DNA of 64,000 nucleotides, from contig WWBZ02000051.1 of assembly GCA_011503125.2 (NCBI GenBank), positions 2,232,001 through 2,296,000 of the forward strand, given 5' to 3'. A model generated the notes under the pieces. That model was given only the letters and a program-made list of their open reading frames with translations, did no database searches and had not been told where the DNA came from. Positions 44,107-57,680 of this stretch are shown one piece after another. Made by a program: the position numbers and the translations under genes. The stretch is from Botryosphaeria dothidea. Lineage: Eukaryota; Ascomycota; Dothideomycetes; Botryosphaeriales; Botryosphaeriaceae. Position 1 is the first letter of the stretch. Each line of letters begins with the position of its first letter.

Positions 44107-45175
44107 CTACATGACTGGTCCATTCTCGCTTTGCACAAACACAACCTGTACAGCCGCAAACGCGGCCGTCACTGCAAAAATCTCAGTGCGCTTGGCCGAA
44201 GTGAAGAAGGCCAGACAGAACGAAATCAAGACATTGAAAGCTGCAATTATTCCGAGACGCGCTTTCATAGAATGGACATAGTAAAGCGCAACAATTGAAA
44301 CAATTGGAAGGAGAGATGCGAGCGCCGTGGTAGTCAAGTACGTCAGACGAAGCAAAGTATTTTCCTCGTAGCCGACCAGACCAGAAATTTCGCACGGCTT
44401 CCGAAACCTACTAAGTCCCCAGTCGAACCATTTACGAAGTCCATGCTCAGTCAACAAGGTGGAGAACATGTCTTCTCTTTTCCTCGGGAGAAGGCAGACG
44501 ATGTCGGGGGCGTGGTTTTTAGGTTGGTGGATGTTGCCCCAGGTCTCAGAATCTTCGCCTTTGAGACTAAAAGGACCCATCTCGTTGCAGGCGATGTATT
44601 TTTGTATGTTGCTCAAGTCGAGTCCGGACGGCTTCTGCATCGGAAGGATTTGTGATTGATGAAGGAGGGCTGTGTCTGGTTGAGGTTAAATAGTTGAGCC
44701 TCGAGCGCCTGTAGAGATGCTCACTGTATTTCTCCAATTTCTCCCTAGCATTCAGCAATAGGCTCAGTTGCTCATTGTTTCCTTCCGTGCTCGAGTTGTT
44801 GAGAAAGAACCAGTCTTTCGCATACAGTTGTTCCAGCTCGGGGCTTTCGTTGTCACGACGTTGGATCTCTTTGAGCTTGTCCTCAATATCCACCAGTTCA
44901 GCCTGGAGATACAAGAGGTTCAGTTTGTTCAAATATGCGAAGCGTCTGAACACTGCAAGCTCTGGTAGAACACCCATACGTTGCGCTAACTTTGGATAGC
45001 CTGCAGGTACATCTTCCCGCTGCGGTTGAATCGATGCCCGTGATGTTGATGCAGGATTTCCGCTTCTCTGGGGGCTGACAGTCGATCTGGCTGCGTTGAT
45101 ATCCTCCACAACCGTCTCAGCCGAAGCCTGAGAGCTGAAGGTATTCTGAGCAGCGATTCTGTTCAACGGAATCAT
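44107..45175 (-). pseudogene. DUF6594-family membrane protein with a one-base frameshift
   Basis: From ATG 45175 the frame reads a cytosolic helical region (GYPKLAQRM, RRFAYLNKLNLLYLQAELVDIEDKL) typical of DUF6594. At the plus-strand AAAA run 44569-44572 (TTTT on the coding strand) it stops after QRDGSF. One base over, it continues as SLKGEDSETWG and on to two or three membrane segments and AKRTEIFAVTAAFAAVQVVFV, the family's C-terminal signature, ending at 44107. One fewer T would join the halves into a protein of about 355 residues. No splice site fits. It is a recent frameshift or a sequence error in a homopolymer. Function of the family is unknown. Confidence 0.75.
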
Positions 45176-46698
45176 GGGTCTTCGGTAATGCTCAAGCTGT
45201 AAATTTTACGTAGCTGAATTCATCCCAACAGTGGTTATAGTATTCCATTTATATATTGAGAGCTACAGCCTTATCTAGGCATCATTCGAGGCGGAGTAAG
45301 GCATTTTCATGCCTGTACGCCTCGCAGCATGCAGGAAGTCGTGTCTGCCTTCTACAGGGCGCAATTGGCGAGGCTTGAAATCCTCGTACTCAGCAACCCA
45401 CATGCATAGCCTTCTGGTATCGACGATCATTAATATAGACACTCTTGAGCTAAGTTACACTTGCTGTTCTCTGAGAGTTCCTCAATGCATGGAACGAGGG
45501 AGGTCTAGAACAACTTTAAGCCATAACTAAGTTCTCGCGAGCTTCTCTGCTTTACTCATCCGATGCAGCCGCAATATTTCCATTTTAGATAATTTAATAA
45601 TCGACATGCGCAGCTAGAATTATTCTATTGTACGTTGACACGTGTACACTGTCCATATGAGGAGCAATAACAAGACAGTACTACCCAGCCTGACGTCTAA
45701 AAGAAGCGTGAAATTGCTCACGTGGAGAATGGATTGGCTAATGTAAGAAAATTTGAACTCTTTATCTGCTACATAGCCTCCTCACCTGATCCTGAATGGC
45801 AGTTCCGACATAATATTCAGAGGTTTCTTGAATGCGACCGACTTGCGGAGATGGGTGGGGAGCAAGATCGCTACTGCGTAATCGGAAGGTATGTTGGCAA
45901 ACCTGCAAGTCTGACACGTTACACACCGGGAGCTGCAATTACTATTGGTTGTTCTTCCTTTGAACCTCTTGCCTCCGTGAGATCAAGCCATAATAAGTAT
46001 GTCGCAGCTGCATTGCCGTTCAGCCGAGAGCATTGAAAATGATTGAAAGCCATATGAAACTAGCATATTTTGTACAAATTACGCGCAATGCGAAAAATAA
46101 ATTAGGAGATAGAGGTACGTCAGGATCACACAAGAAAATTCAGATGCGAATATGCACGCGCATGCCGAGACGCCATGATTGCATGCAGCCAATAAAATTC
46201 GCGGGGTATGGTGGCTATCACACACTACATCATCCTGGAAAGCCTCGTGACCACTGTTGAGTACTTTCGAAAAAATGCCATGATAAAATAATAATCATGT
46301 ATGCTTAGGACTTGGTAGAGGCCAAATTCGAGACAATTTCGAGCTGAGAGACGTGAGACTTGTTTTTGGAAGGTGCTCACGAACCAAATCCTCGCAGACT
46401 TTTTTCTATTCAGGGCGCAAACGAGGGAGGGTACGCAGGGGCTTTGCTCCTTGCGGCACACAATGCAGGCTTAGAGGCAGTGCTATGATACTATCCAATC
46501 AGAGTATGCGGCGCCCGCCACCAGCATTACGTGACCTTGTGGCATGAAGGAGTCCCGAAATCAAATAAGTAGTGCGATAACCCCTCCCGCGCTCAGCCTC
46601 GGGTGAAGCGTCACAAGTTCTAAGCACCATCTACTCATCTTTTCAACCAATATTCCCATCTCAAAGAGCTACCTCTACGCTTTGGAACGAATAAGGAT
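45176..46698. other. Intergenic, no supported gene
   Basis: AT-richer DNA with short frames only (45309-45530, 45722-46036, 46033-46260, 46225-46461), none with a recognisable motif. Confidence 0.4.
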
Positions 46699-47181
46699 AT
46701 GTGTCTCTGCTTCCCTCGCGCATCCAAGGGGCAGCGGAATCAGAACGTGCGTGCGATCTGGTTCAGAATCCGTGCTATTGCGCTGACCGGGCAAACCAAA
46801 ATTCAGCGTGCACTTGATGAGAATCCAGTAGCGCCCATAGCCATATACCAAGAAGGTGGCAAAGGCAGAAGATCATATTCGCGGATAGCGATGCTATGGT
46901 GTCCAGCCGAGAATTTGGACGCAAATATTATCTCCAAAAAGTTGGTCACGGAGGTTCTGGAACTGGAAATAAGGGGCTTTCGCGAGAAAAGCACCATCGA
47001 AATTCAATTCCAAGGACAACCGATGAACACCGACGGCTTTGTCGAGCTTCAGTGGGGACTCGAGAATTCTCGATCACGGAGCGTCTATCGAACAACGTTT
47101 CTTGTCACGGCTGTGGAAGACCCACCCTTCGATGTTGTCCTAGGACGAAGATATGCCATCACGTATGGGCTATCACATTGA
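46699..47181 (+). CDS. Small hypothetical protein with retropepsin-fold-like pattern
   Basis: 160 residues from ATG 46699. IAMLWCPAENLDANIISKKLV sits where retropepsin-like proteins have the ALxDTGAxxNxIS active-site turn; the catalytic Asp-Thr-Gly is absent. FVELQWGLE, then YRTTFLVTAVEDPPFDVVLGR, matches the following strands (xFxVxxxxxFDVILGR) of that fold. Such short proteins occur in fungal genomes both as transposon-derived gag/protease relatives and as free-standing genes. It resembles the C-terminal part of the protein at 50336-51778. Probably not an active protease. It may be a relic of a larger gene. Confidence 0.5.
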   Translation: MCLCFPRASKGQRNQNVRAIWFRIRAIALTGQTKIQRALDENPVAPIAIYQEGGKGRRSYSRIAMLWCPAENLDANIISKKLVTEVLELEIRGFREKSTIEIQFQGQPMNTDGFVELQWGLENSRSRSVYRTTFLVTAVEDPPFDVVLGRRYAITYGLSH

Positions 47182-50100
47182 AAAGATTATGGAGTCGACC
47201 GAAAATCCCCAAAGCTCTCGATTATTCCGCCATGGTTTCTTTTCGTTCCCCCTTATGGCTACCCGGCGATAGATCGCCCGGGATTGCCTCCGTCGCTCCG
47301 CACCTCTGTTAAAAATATACGTCAACATGTATCGCCACATTCTGCCTATCACGTAGGATGACACACCGGCCTTGGGAAATCACGATGTTATTCCTCCAAC
47401 TGGTTGTGGGAGACCGAGTCAGCAAAGATTCCGAAACCTCGACAAAAAGGCCAAAACTTGCGCCACCAAGTTGACGTCTCATTTCCTTACTGGTCAGACC
47501 ATCGATTACTCTGAAATCACTGTGGTCACAAGCTGGTGGTGTTATGCAGGTTGCAACGAATCCTCATTTTCGGCATGCAACGGTCATAAGATGTTTGCTA
47601 CAGCGGCGTGGCGCGATGGAAATCAACACTAATTCATGTTACTCAATATATGATAACGAATCAGCTCTGGACACATGGTGGTGAAGAATGATCTGGGCCC
47701 AGGTACACAACGATTGCATCATCGATAGGTTCTCATGCTCCTCGACTCTGTTGAATATTTCTCTGTATTGCATTCTTACGCAGACGATGAGTTACATATT
47801 GCGAGTTGTGTGTCAAGGCGGGATTTTTTGCGTTAGCGAGTCACACCAACATTGCTCTTACGGATCCTGCAGGAGCCACGTAGCAGACAATGCCTTCCTT
47901 TCAGACTCGGCGGGGCATTTCAACAGCACATGCTCAGAAACGATTGACCAGCAGATCTCATGATTGACTCACAGCCAAATGAATTTGGGGCTGTTGACCT
48001 ACACAAGCAGAAAAGCGGATCAAGGAACATAGTAGATTCATCCTCTGTCTAACCCCCAGAGACATAATAGTTTGAGCTGGCGTTAAGGAAATGTGAGGAT
48101 GATGGATGCCCTTCTGAGAATGCTCGCCCGCTTAGCTTTCAGCCTGGCAAGCCTTTCCACCACCTGACCATCTCATAAAGCCTCGCTCGAGGCCTAAAAC
48201 CCAAAGACAAAGCATGTCAGATTCTCGGCCGAGGAAAGTCTTCCGAACGGGTGCTGAAAACACTAGCTTGCTGTCAGCAGCACGACGCTTACTGCTCTGA
48301 TTATTCGGTGACGACGCGATATCTACGCAGCCAAGGAGTTGGATTGAGTAATGTTCTGCCAATCAGCGGGACCGGGCAGCTAAATCGAAGGTTAATCAAG
48401 ACAGAGACGGGAGCCAAACCATCCTCGGCCAAGCGAGCAAACAACTCCACACTGTCGCCGAGTTGATGCCGACTTCAACTCATCACCCTCAGAACCACTC
48501 TCTTCGGCAAACCCCCCCAAAGGTCGAAACATTGATGATGATGGTGTGCTGTACCCTATCTCAGCACATTCGAAGCACCTCTCACCCCTCTGAGAGGTGG
48601 AGGAACCCACGTCGCGATGTAACAGCTCATCCGTTTCAGTGACATTTGCCGAACATCGGTCTTCACGAAGAACAAAATTCCCAAGTGAATATCTGGAGAC
48701 GATACAGCTAATTCGAGTGCACTTCACGCTCACCGACTTGGACGGATAAGTCGGATGATGTCGCGCCCAGACGACGTCCGACTCCGGCCGAGATGGATTT
48801 CAAAGCCTGCACCCGTCCACATCCGCTCAACCCTAATGCGGCGGGCTTGCCACCTTCTTTGGTCCAGATAAATTCAGCGTGGCGCTAAGGCTACCGAAGG
48901 AATTCTTGAGAGCGCGTCATGTTCCCACAAATAGGTGGACAGGTAAGGCCTTATCTCGTGTGCCCCAACGCTGGGAAAAAGAAGGAGCTATTCAAGATCC
49001 TTGCAGAATGCTAATCAATAGCTAAGATGAGAACATGCTTCCGAAAACGCTTGACTGACTCTTCTCCCTTCAAATAGGAGTTTTGGATACTTTTGCTCCG
49101 ATCAGGAAAAGCGCCACGCAACGCACGATTTCCACGTGTTATCCGGGACCCACTATGCGGCGCAGATTGAGCAAATAGAGTCGCAGGGCAGAATGAGTAC
49201 ATCAACTTGTCTCCATCTCGAATAGCGCTATCCTGCTACGCTGGCTGTCGTCATGTTATGTGACGCGCTACCAAAGTTCAACGTCTCATGGGCTCTCGGT
49301 TCCGCGCCACGAGAGTTGCAATGGTGAAACCGCCACAGCAGGCAGCAATGTTCTAAATAGTCTTGGGCATTATTGAACGGCATTTCTCATGTAAGTCAAT
49401 GTGTCATAGTTACTGCATACTGTCCCCTAGGCAACAGTTCGGAGTCATAGGCCACATCAGCCGTACGATGACTTGAACATCTTCCCAACAGTCATCCTGT
49501 CCTCATCGCCGCTCCCCATGTCTCCTTCACATTTTGTATCCTTTCGATAACATGGATATCCGATTGCTGTTCAAAGCACGATTCTGATATAATTCCCGAG
49601 AACATCGCGGTAAATTCTCCGAACAGCAAAGCTGAGTTTGAGTAACTTCCAACGTTTTCTTTTGATACTTCTGGGACACTCGCAATCGAGCCCTTTCTAA
49701 TCACAAACAAAATTGTCGGATGATTCACCGCACTAATTTCCTTTCCAGTTTTATACCTCTCATGGAACCCCGCATCTGTCCGATCAAAACGCCTTCGATA
49801 CCGGTCATGATAACTCCCCTTCCTGCATTATTCAACGCAATCCTGACACCAAACGCTACTAATCTAGACACTATAGAAGGTAAAGGAGGGATAAAGACTA
49901 TTGCCCCAAGAAGATGGCTTTTTGCCTGTCGGCAATCGAAGACACATTATTGGCGCCCCGAAAGAAAGTGCTGTCCAGAGATGACGAACTTGAAACTTTT
50001 CCGCAGCCGGGATACAGCATGTTCAAAGAGAAAGTACTAAGGACCGTCCTATCGACCTTGCTTCGAGATCCATCATATGAGCAATTTCAATGCGTAACGC

Positions 50101-50335
50101 CTCACCAGATCCATGAGAGTGAAATAGAAGAGACACGACCAAATCATTTGCGGAGATCAAAAACACGGTCGGGTCTGGTCGTCTGTGAGAGTTAGAGAAG
50201 GGAGTGGGAAGAAAAGTCGTGGATATCGTAACGCGTCAACGTAAGTACTTCCTTCATCAATATCGCATGTTGGTCATATTCACGTCTTCGCTTGGTATGT
50301 GTCGAAGGTTCCTGGGATTCTTCTTTTTGGGTCGT
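47182..50335. other. 3.1-kb stretch without a supported gene
   Basis: Only short overlapping frames (47372-47632, 47688-47963, 48132-48733, 49492-49728, 49720-50195). None shows a domain, a splice-joined continuation or codon-like bias that I can see. Confidence 0.4.
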
Positions 50336-51778
50336 TCAGTGGCCACTCGCACCATGAGCATTAGCAGAACCTGACTGCACTGATGTCGTGCTGCTTTGCT
50401 GGGTTGTCTTTTTGGAACCGGTGATCTTGGCCTTGAGCTTCCGAATTTTGCTCTGCTCATCCAGATGGTTCTGGTACACGGTCGGATCTTGAATTGTCAG
50501 TCACGATTATGGAAGAGTTGGTTTCGATGATAACTTACCAGTATTAGCGTCCGGTGGTTCGGTGAACAGCCCACCTGTTATCTGCATATCCAGTTGCTTA
50601 TCCTGGATCTCTTGCAGACAGAACACTACATCACAGGCCAAATCTTTCACCACGCGGACCTTCGAAACGAGATATTTGGGCCTAAGGAAGATGTACTTTT
50701 GTGCCCGAGCCTCGTCTTCGCCACTCCAACGGATGGTTACCTCATTTAGACGCCCGCCCATCTTCGATTTGTCCAGGTGCATGGGTCTGGGCCCCGGCTC
50801 ATGTGCAGTCTGTTGTGCATGGGCGCAAGGGAAGATTATCGCCAGCATTCGGGCCCGAGTAGATGGCTGAGTAGAGAAGGTATCAAGGCCAACACGCCGA
50901 GCTAAGTCAAGACTCATCAGATTCTCCGCTCTGTTCCCAGGATCAAAGAGCGCTTTCGCATGGACTAGGTCGTGTCGTCCTGAATGCGCATCGCCTCTCT
51001 CGATCGTGATGTTGCGGATGAAATCCTCTTTTGATAGGCCAGATGGAGTGGTTAACAGATTCTGGCGTTCCAGATCTGTCTCCGCATAACCGAGAACAGC
51101 GTCATCAGGTATTGTAGAAATATCCTCAGGCGTCGATTCCGGCCCCTCCTGGCATGTAGGGAGACTCGCCGAAGCGAGACCGTTGTTGGTATTGTCGAAG
51201 GGTGGGGCTTGATTAAGACTGTCCGTGCATGGGAGGGTACCATCATGACTTTGAGCCATAGACGATACCCTCGCAGGTCGTCTGTTGTTCAACCTGCATG
51301 GTGGGGAATCGCATGTTGGTGGATGACTATGCTGCGATGCAAGACAGGATGACTGTGCGGGCAGCTCTGATGGAACTGGCGTATTCTGCGACAGCACAGA
51401 AAGAGACCGCGATACAGGAATTGCGGGTGGTGTCACGGATGGATATGCTTCCAATGGTGGTAGTGCGCTTGTCTCTGACGAATTGTTGCGGCATTGCAGA
51501 GCTTGCACGGATGTTGGAGCTGGTGAAGAGGACGCGACCTGTGGCAGGGAAGATGGAGCTCCGGACAAGTCTGGCGAAGAGTTGAATGCAGGTGGGGACG
51601 GCCGCAAGTGCGAGTAAGGTGATGCAGCCGACGTCGACTGCGAGCTCGTGGGCAAAGGGGATGCCGAAGATGATGGGCGTGTTGCAATAGGCGGCCGGGG
51701 CAGATGCATTGAGACAAGCTGGTCGGATGTCACGTGTACAGGCGCTGATGTCGATTGGCGTTCTGGCTCTATGACCAT
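50336..51778 (-). CDS. Ser/Pro-rich protein with retropepsin-like C-terminal part
   Basis: Minus-strand exons 51778-50539 and 50487-50336, with a 51-bp intron (gtaagtta...ttcaag), give 463 residues. The first 210 residues are Ser/Pro/Thr/Gln-rich and probably disordered. VHAKALFDPGNRAENLMSLDL lies where retropepsin-like folds have ALLDTGxxxNFIS; here the turn reads DPG. LNEVTIRWSGEDEARAQKYIFL and VRVVKDLACDVVFCL follow as the beta strands. The added exon gives a basic tail (HLDEQSKIRKLKAKITGSKK). It is likely a diverged, perhaps inactive, retropepsin-like protein of unknown role. An upstream in-frame stop supports the start region. Confidence 0.6.
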
Positions 51779-54700
51779 CGTAGGTCGACTCGGGCAGCAG
51801 GACGTCAGAACCCTAGTGCGCGGACCTTTCCCAGCTTCTCACACCTAGCGGGCTCGACCCTCAATATCGTATCGTCAAAGCACTGAGGCTGAAGGATGCG
51901 GGCGATGTTGGTGAACTAGGTGAACGAATGGTGTAAACGCTGAGTGGGACTGTTGTCGGTGCCGTGCGATTCCACGGCAATGCGGGGGCCGCAGAAGCTT
52001 CTGTGGACAGAATGCGGTCAGCGCGGGAGGAAGCCAAGGGACCAGTTTCCGCACCTGCAGTTTCAGCAACTTGGACTCGGTTTGATTCCGTCGCATGCCC
52101 AGCTTCTGACACAGAAAGCCACGAGCATCCCACTTTCCAACAGACCAAGCTTGTCCGATCGCCGAGGAGGTTGGTATACTTGTTGCCTGGCGAGGGTCAC
52201 GGAGGAGGATGGCAAGAGCCAAATCGTAGGGGCTTGTGGTTGTTCTGGCGGCGGGAGAGGAGGGGAGGCGAGGGAAGAGGTGGAGCAGACGGCCGCAGCA
52301 GCGGTGGTGGAGGGGCATTGGAGAGGTACTAAATGCCAGAATCAGCGGAGTCAAGCCAACGCTAAGCCCGGAGCCAGTAGGTAGTGAGCGACAGCAGTCT
52401 TGGCTCCTCCAGACTCCCCCTCCCGCCCGAACGCGCACGCGGGTGGGCGAGAATTCCACGGCCACCGCGGCGGGCCCGCGAAAGGGCTGCCCTGGCTCCG
52501 TTCCACAGCCACGTTGAGCGAGGCCATGCCGCAGCAGGACCCCGGGCCGCCTGCACAACCTTTCACCGGGAACTTTTCAATATGAGTCTAACGGTTGAAG
52601 GGCCGATATATGCTTACATAAATTAGGAGAGGGGAAAGAAGGGCTGGCTACATGCTTCCTGTCGCGTCAGATTGGCGGGCTGCAGCCATCATGCCACGGA
52701 TCATCCACAGGAGCTCAGCTGCCGGTGTTTGTCCATCCTTTTCCAGCTTCTCGGTCTTCTTCTGTGTTAGTCATCGGTATTTCGATCGGAATGAAGGCAC
52801 AGGGGAAAAGAAGGTCAGCCGCTTCTCTCAAGCTCTGAGGCTCTACCACAGGCTCGCTTACTGCCGACTACTGGGCGCTGCCCAAACGCATCGTCTAGCA
52901 CATTGAGAGGCACTAGTGAGCATGCGAGCTCGCGAGAGGCTGGAAGCAAGCCCCACCGTCGCGTATCATTTACCTGATCCCCGCAATCGCTATCCGCCGT
53001 GCTGTATCGCCGTTTTTGCCTCCTTCCATTCGATCACTGGCACGACAGAAGATTGCCGTTTTCTCGGCGATCATTTCATCCACCGTGCTCCTGGACCTAT
53101 GCTCATATTAGCACCTCGGAGGATAGCGCGAGTGTTGATTATTATTATTATTTTCATTCCGCAAGGTTTCTTGCATGCAATTCCCTGTGCCCACGTCGAA
53201 CGCTGACGCGCGAGTCTGGGATGAAACCCAGCGAATGCCCGTTGTCCCTGCCGACCGGCGGCCACTTCGTGTTGCAACATCATCCATGCTGAGAAGCTTG
53301 AATCACGAGGAAGCTAATAAAACGCAGTCGCAAACAAGTACTCATCTAAGCCCTCGCCCACGTTAGCATCGAGCCCTTGCCGGCGGATCACCAGCGCCTC
53401 TTCGCTTCGGCGCTGCGGCCATACGCGCGTGTCCTCGAGCCAAGTCGACCCGCCAAATCCAGCTTCGGCAGCCTGGTGGCTCCAAAGCTCGGCCTGCCTG
53501 TCAGTAAGGACATCGCTCAGATGCGCCGAATACCGGTTGTTCGTGCAGGAGTAGATGGGCGAAACGGAGCTGGCCCCGTCAGTCGAGCCGTTATTCTTGC
53601 ACCCTTTTCTGCCTCGTCCGAACGGCCTGTCTCTTCAATGGCGGCCATCTATCACATTGGCGCCTCTCACCTCTCGGCAGCGTCTGACTGCTGGCGCCAG
53701 CTTGCCTCGTTCCCTAACACAGTTGAAGGCAACAGCCTAAACATGCTTATACGGTCATCCAGACGGAGACATCGGCCCAGTTGTGTCGCATTTGATGCAA
53801 GCGAGACAAGATCCATCCTAGGCATGGGCTGTTGCCGGCGTCTCATTCTTCAACCTATGTTCGTTGCTTTTGCTACCCCAAGTGCCATGGCTTCTTTTGG
53901 ATGCGGTGTACCTTTGGGGGCTTCTACGGCCTGGCCTACTTGATGATCCTCCTCGGGTGGGGCTGAGGAATGAGCATTGCTTGGGCAGCCTCGCCTGACC
54001 CACCAATTCGTGAATCTGCGCGCCCGGCCGCAGCTTGCATTGTACTTTCATTCACAGCCACACTGACATTTGAAGCCTGGATCTGCAATGGCTCTAGGGT
54101 AACACACGCGACGGCTTAAGGCAGTGTTTGAAGTCATGTCAGAGATTCCAGCGCGCGCTGATTACGAGATCCGAGACGCAGCTGCAGGTGGCCGCTGGCT
54201 TCCATTTTGCAGCCGCCGCAAGACCCGGCGCCGCAATCCGCGCGTGCACACGAATCGAAACTCAACACATGGCACTCGGACAATATGAAAAGCCCATTGA
54301 CTGAACACTTGTGCCGAAGCATCTACAGTGCATACATAAAGTCTTTCACCGCCACGTGACAACACCCCTGCCACGGATGAGGGTATTTTTTTTTTTCAGA
54401 CGCCAACAAGAAGCACGAAACCAAAACACGGAGCGCAGAACAGCATTTGATCGAGTTCCGACAACCTGGCGATCGGAACGATCACCAACACCGGACAACG
54501 CCGAGCACGCATGGCGTGCACGCGAGGGAAGAAAACCAAAGATGACCTCGGGAACGCCGGACTGGCTATGGGCTAGCAGACCAAATGAAGTACGCTCATG
54601 GTTTGCAGGCCAAATATTACATCGTACGGGGAGTACAATTCATCGTCCGTCACCAGAAAGCTACTGCTGTAGTACTTTGGAGCGAAAGCGATCCTTTGGC

Positions 54701-57680
54701 CGAGAACGTTTCTGTCTGTTCCGCACCATCTTGCTCTTAGCTCGCCGATTATGCGAAGCGGCAAAGCACCGGCAGCGGGAATGGCGACATCGTGGCGACT
54801 GACAGGGTAGTACTCGACTGGACCAAGCCGTTCATGATCAACGAGTGAGTGTCGGATGATGTTCACTGTCGAGGTCGGTGAGATGTCGAAGAAAGCCGGT
54901 ATAGAGGCGCTGACTGCGTCTGAGCCGTCTTGGAGGCTCCTCAGGATCCGGATGCTCCTCGAGAAGTCCTCGTAATCCTGTAGAGCAAGCGTCAGTAGTT
55001 ACTGAGCTCTCAATCGTCACGATTACCTACTTGAGTCACGGAGACAGATGCCCGTCTCCACATGTAGGGCACCAAGCACATGGCGTTCGGTTTGCTGCTG
55101 CGAGTGTCGAGCGGGTGTTAAGTTAAGAGTTGAGAGGAGGGGCTTTGCCGAATTTATGGGAACTTGAGGCGCAGCGGGAGGAGCGTACCACGACGCATTC
55201 TGCGCTCTCACTCGCTGCCCAAAGCACGTCGTTGGAGCAAACATTCGCCAGAGCCAGGATAATTGCACGACCTTGCACCATCATCGTAAAGCGGCGAGTG
55301 ATTTGGGCGGAATGGCGCTGTGGAGCCACGGCATATTGGTCGACCAGTAAGCAAGCCCAAAATCCAACACAGCCCATCCGTCCTATCAGCCCACGCAGCC
55401 CTCGAAGCCCCCCCCCCCCCTCCGCATCTCGGCTTCGATTGGAACAATCTAACCGCAAAAAGCTATCCGGACCAGACCAGCTCACAATGTGATCATCAAC
55501 AGCAAGGCCTCCCACCAGCCGCGGACCTTTCCCGCCATGCAAATCTTCCGCACGAGCCTAGGACTTTTTCTCTGCTTCAAAGATAGGTTGTGTGATAACT
55601 CGGCCAGGGCCTTCAATATATTTTCTTCCGCTGGACCAATCGGGACTTGCTCTAGATTGTTCAACAAGTCATTTCTGGCCGTAATTCAGGATGGGTTGCC
55701 GATTGCATGGTGGTCATCGCTTCGTCCAACGCCGTTCCCTGCGCTTCCCAGGACCTTACAATCTCGTGGGGCTGTGTTCCGTGATTCTTAAAGATCAGCA
55801 CGCCTATTATGAACGTGTAGCACATGCGCCCTGCTGGAGCGCAGCCTTTTTGAGCCCGAGCAGCGGCGGTGGGGGCGTCGCCTTGAGATCATGGTTGGTC
55901 TTGACTCGAGAGCTACTGCCCGCCATGCTTGCATGCATTCATCGTCCACCTTTAATGGCCACCCTACGCATGCACAGCGGCTGCACCGGTCCACGTCACG
56001 TTGTCTCTGTGCGATGAGCTGCTCGTTCAGCTGTGCGTGCAGCACTGGGGCATCCGTCGCTTTCTTCCGCTGATTTTTCGACGGCGTCAGTTGGCGCGCG
56101 CGCGGCGCCGCCTGCCAACGCTGCATCAAGGCTCTATTTAGACTTCAAAATTCTGCCTTGAGAGAAACAGTGAGTGGTGATGATGACTCAGAGCATGTAC
56201 ATCCATTGCTTTCAATCCACCCATGGCGACAGACGGCGAGGCTGTGACTTCGCACCAGCACTGGGCTAGCTTATCAGGCACAGTGAGCGGATCGGGTGTT
56301 CGTCCTCATCTGCCGAAACCTGTGACGCTGGGTTGCGCAACAGCAGGGACAGCAAACACACCTTTCAACGCGCCATGGCAGAGATCTTGACCGGAACAGC
56401 CAACCCCTACCCGCCCTGCGGCCCAGGACCATAAGCAGTGGATTCTTATGCGCGCTCCGCGGCCAATATCGAGCCTTTTGGCCGCTCCATTTCGCAGTGC
56501 GGAGTCCATATTCACAAGTACAACGCGTGAGAATCGGCGAAAATAGGCGGTAGTTGTACGAAGATGCTCTGCTACTTGATGGATCGGACAGCCAATTGCG
56601 CGGCTTGCCCATCCACCATGGTCAGGGTAGCGGGGCCTGCTTCAGCCACTGTCAAGCAAGAGCAATCCAATCTGGAAAGGGTGCAGCTTGTAAAATCCTT
56701 CGAGCGGTAAATACGAGCCCTATGATCGGAGCTCTATCGACAATTCGTTGAACGAGGCGACAGCAAAGCCTGGGTATGAGCGTGCCTGCTACCTATCAAC
56801 TCATCGAATAGTAAAAATATTCTCGGGAGGGCGCTGTGCAGGCACATCACTGGTCACCAACGGCTCCGTGATTGAAATCGAGGAGTATTGGAGGTCCCGA
56901 AGCTACAGGGTTCAACCTGCAGGCGCCCCATTCGCCGCCCTCCATCCAGTAGCCTTTAAGATCGCGCAATACCGCACCACCCACCCCGCTCCGTTCCGCC
57001 AGCCTCCTTCCCGCACTCAATACTTGTTTCGCATGGGTCCCCCTCTTATGCGGCTCTTCTCTCTCTAGGCGCACACCTGAGGCGAATCGCTGCACGTGAG
57101 AACGCATCCGAATCGACCCTAGGCTACGCTGCTGCTACATCTAGGTCTGAATATGGTTGAGGGTACTGTCCTCGTTGCTCTTGTCTTATTGCGCGGGTTT
57201 TGCTGTGCATTTCATTCACTCACGTGGTCTTGTCTGAGGCTGGCTGCCTGTGCTACCAGGGATGTCGTCAGCTCGACTACGTATCGTGTGTCGACGCGTC
57301 TCACGGTCAGAATGGTCGCGTCAGTGTGAGACGTCTTGCAACACGGGGAGATGAACTCTGTGACGCGCTGTCACATGGTCTTGAGACCAGCCGCACGACC
57401 GAGCCTCATAACACCGAGCCAATCAAAGCCCCGGCTGGGCCAGCAGTAGAGCCCAAGCAACTGAGCAATGAATGGAATTTTGGATCATTCCTGTCAATGC
57501 CGAACGAAGATATTTCTACATACACAAGTGACGAAGAATTAAATCAACTTTTCCCTCAATCCTTCTGCCTTCCCTTGCAAACAAGCACTGGTTTTTGAAC
57601 CGAGCCAGACCCAAATCTAGAGGCGCAGCCAACGAAGGCATCAGAAGTAGCCATAGCAGATAACCTTCTCCCACCAACAT
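51779..57680. other. 5.9-kb gene-poor, GC-rich stretch
   Basis: Dozens of overlapping frames of 60-230 codons run on both strands (for example 51875-52558 minus, 53377-53943 plus, 55123-55542 minus). None carries a recognisable domain. Notable sequence: a long C run near 55410-55423, a T run near 54388-54396, and an ATT microsatellite near 53137-53153. It may be long 5' leader and promoter DNA of the gene at 50336-51778, a non-coding RNA locus, or an orphan-gene area. Confidence 0.4.

Noticed and set aside
53377..53943. 188-codon plus-strand frame
   Set aside because: No motif, no splice-linked extension, and a composition like the surrounding non-coding stretch.
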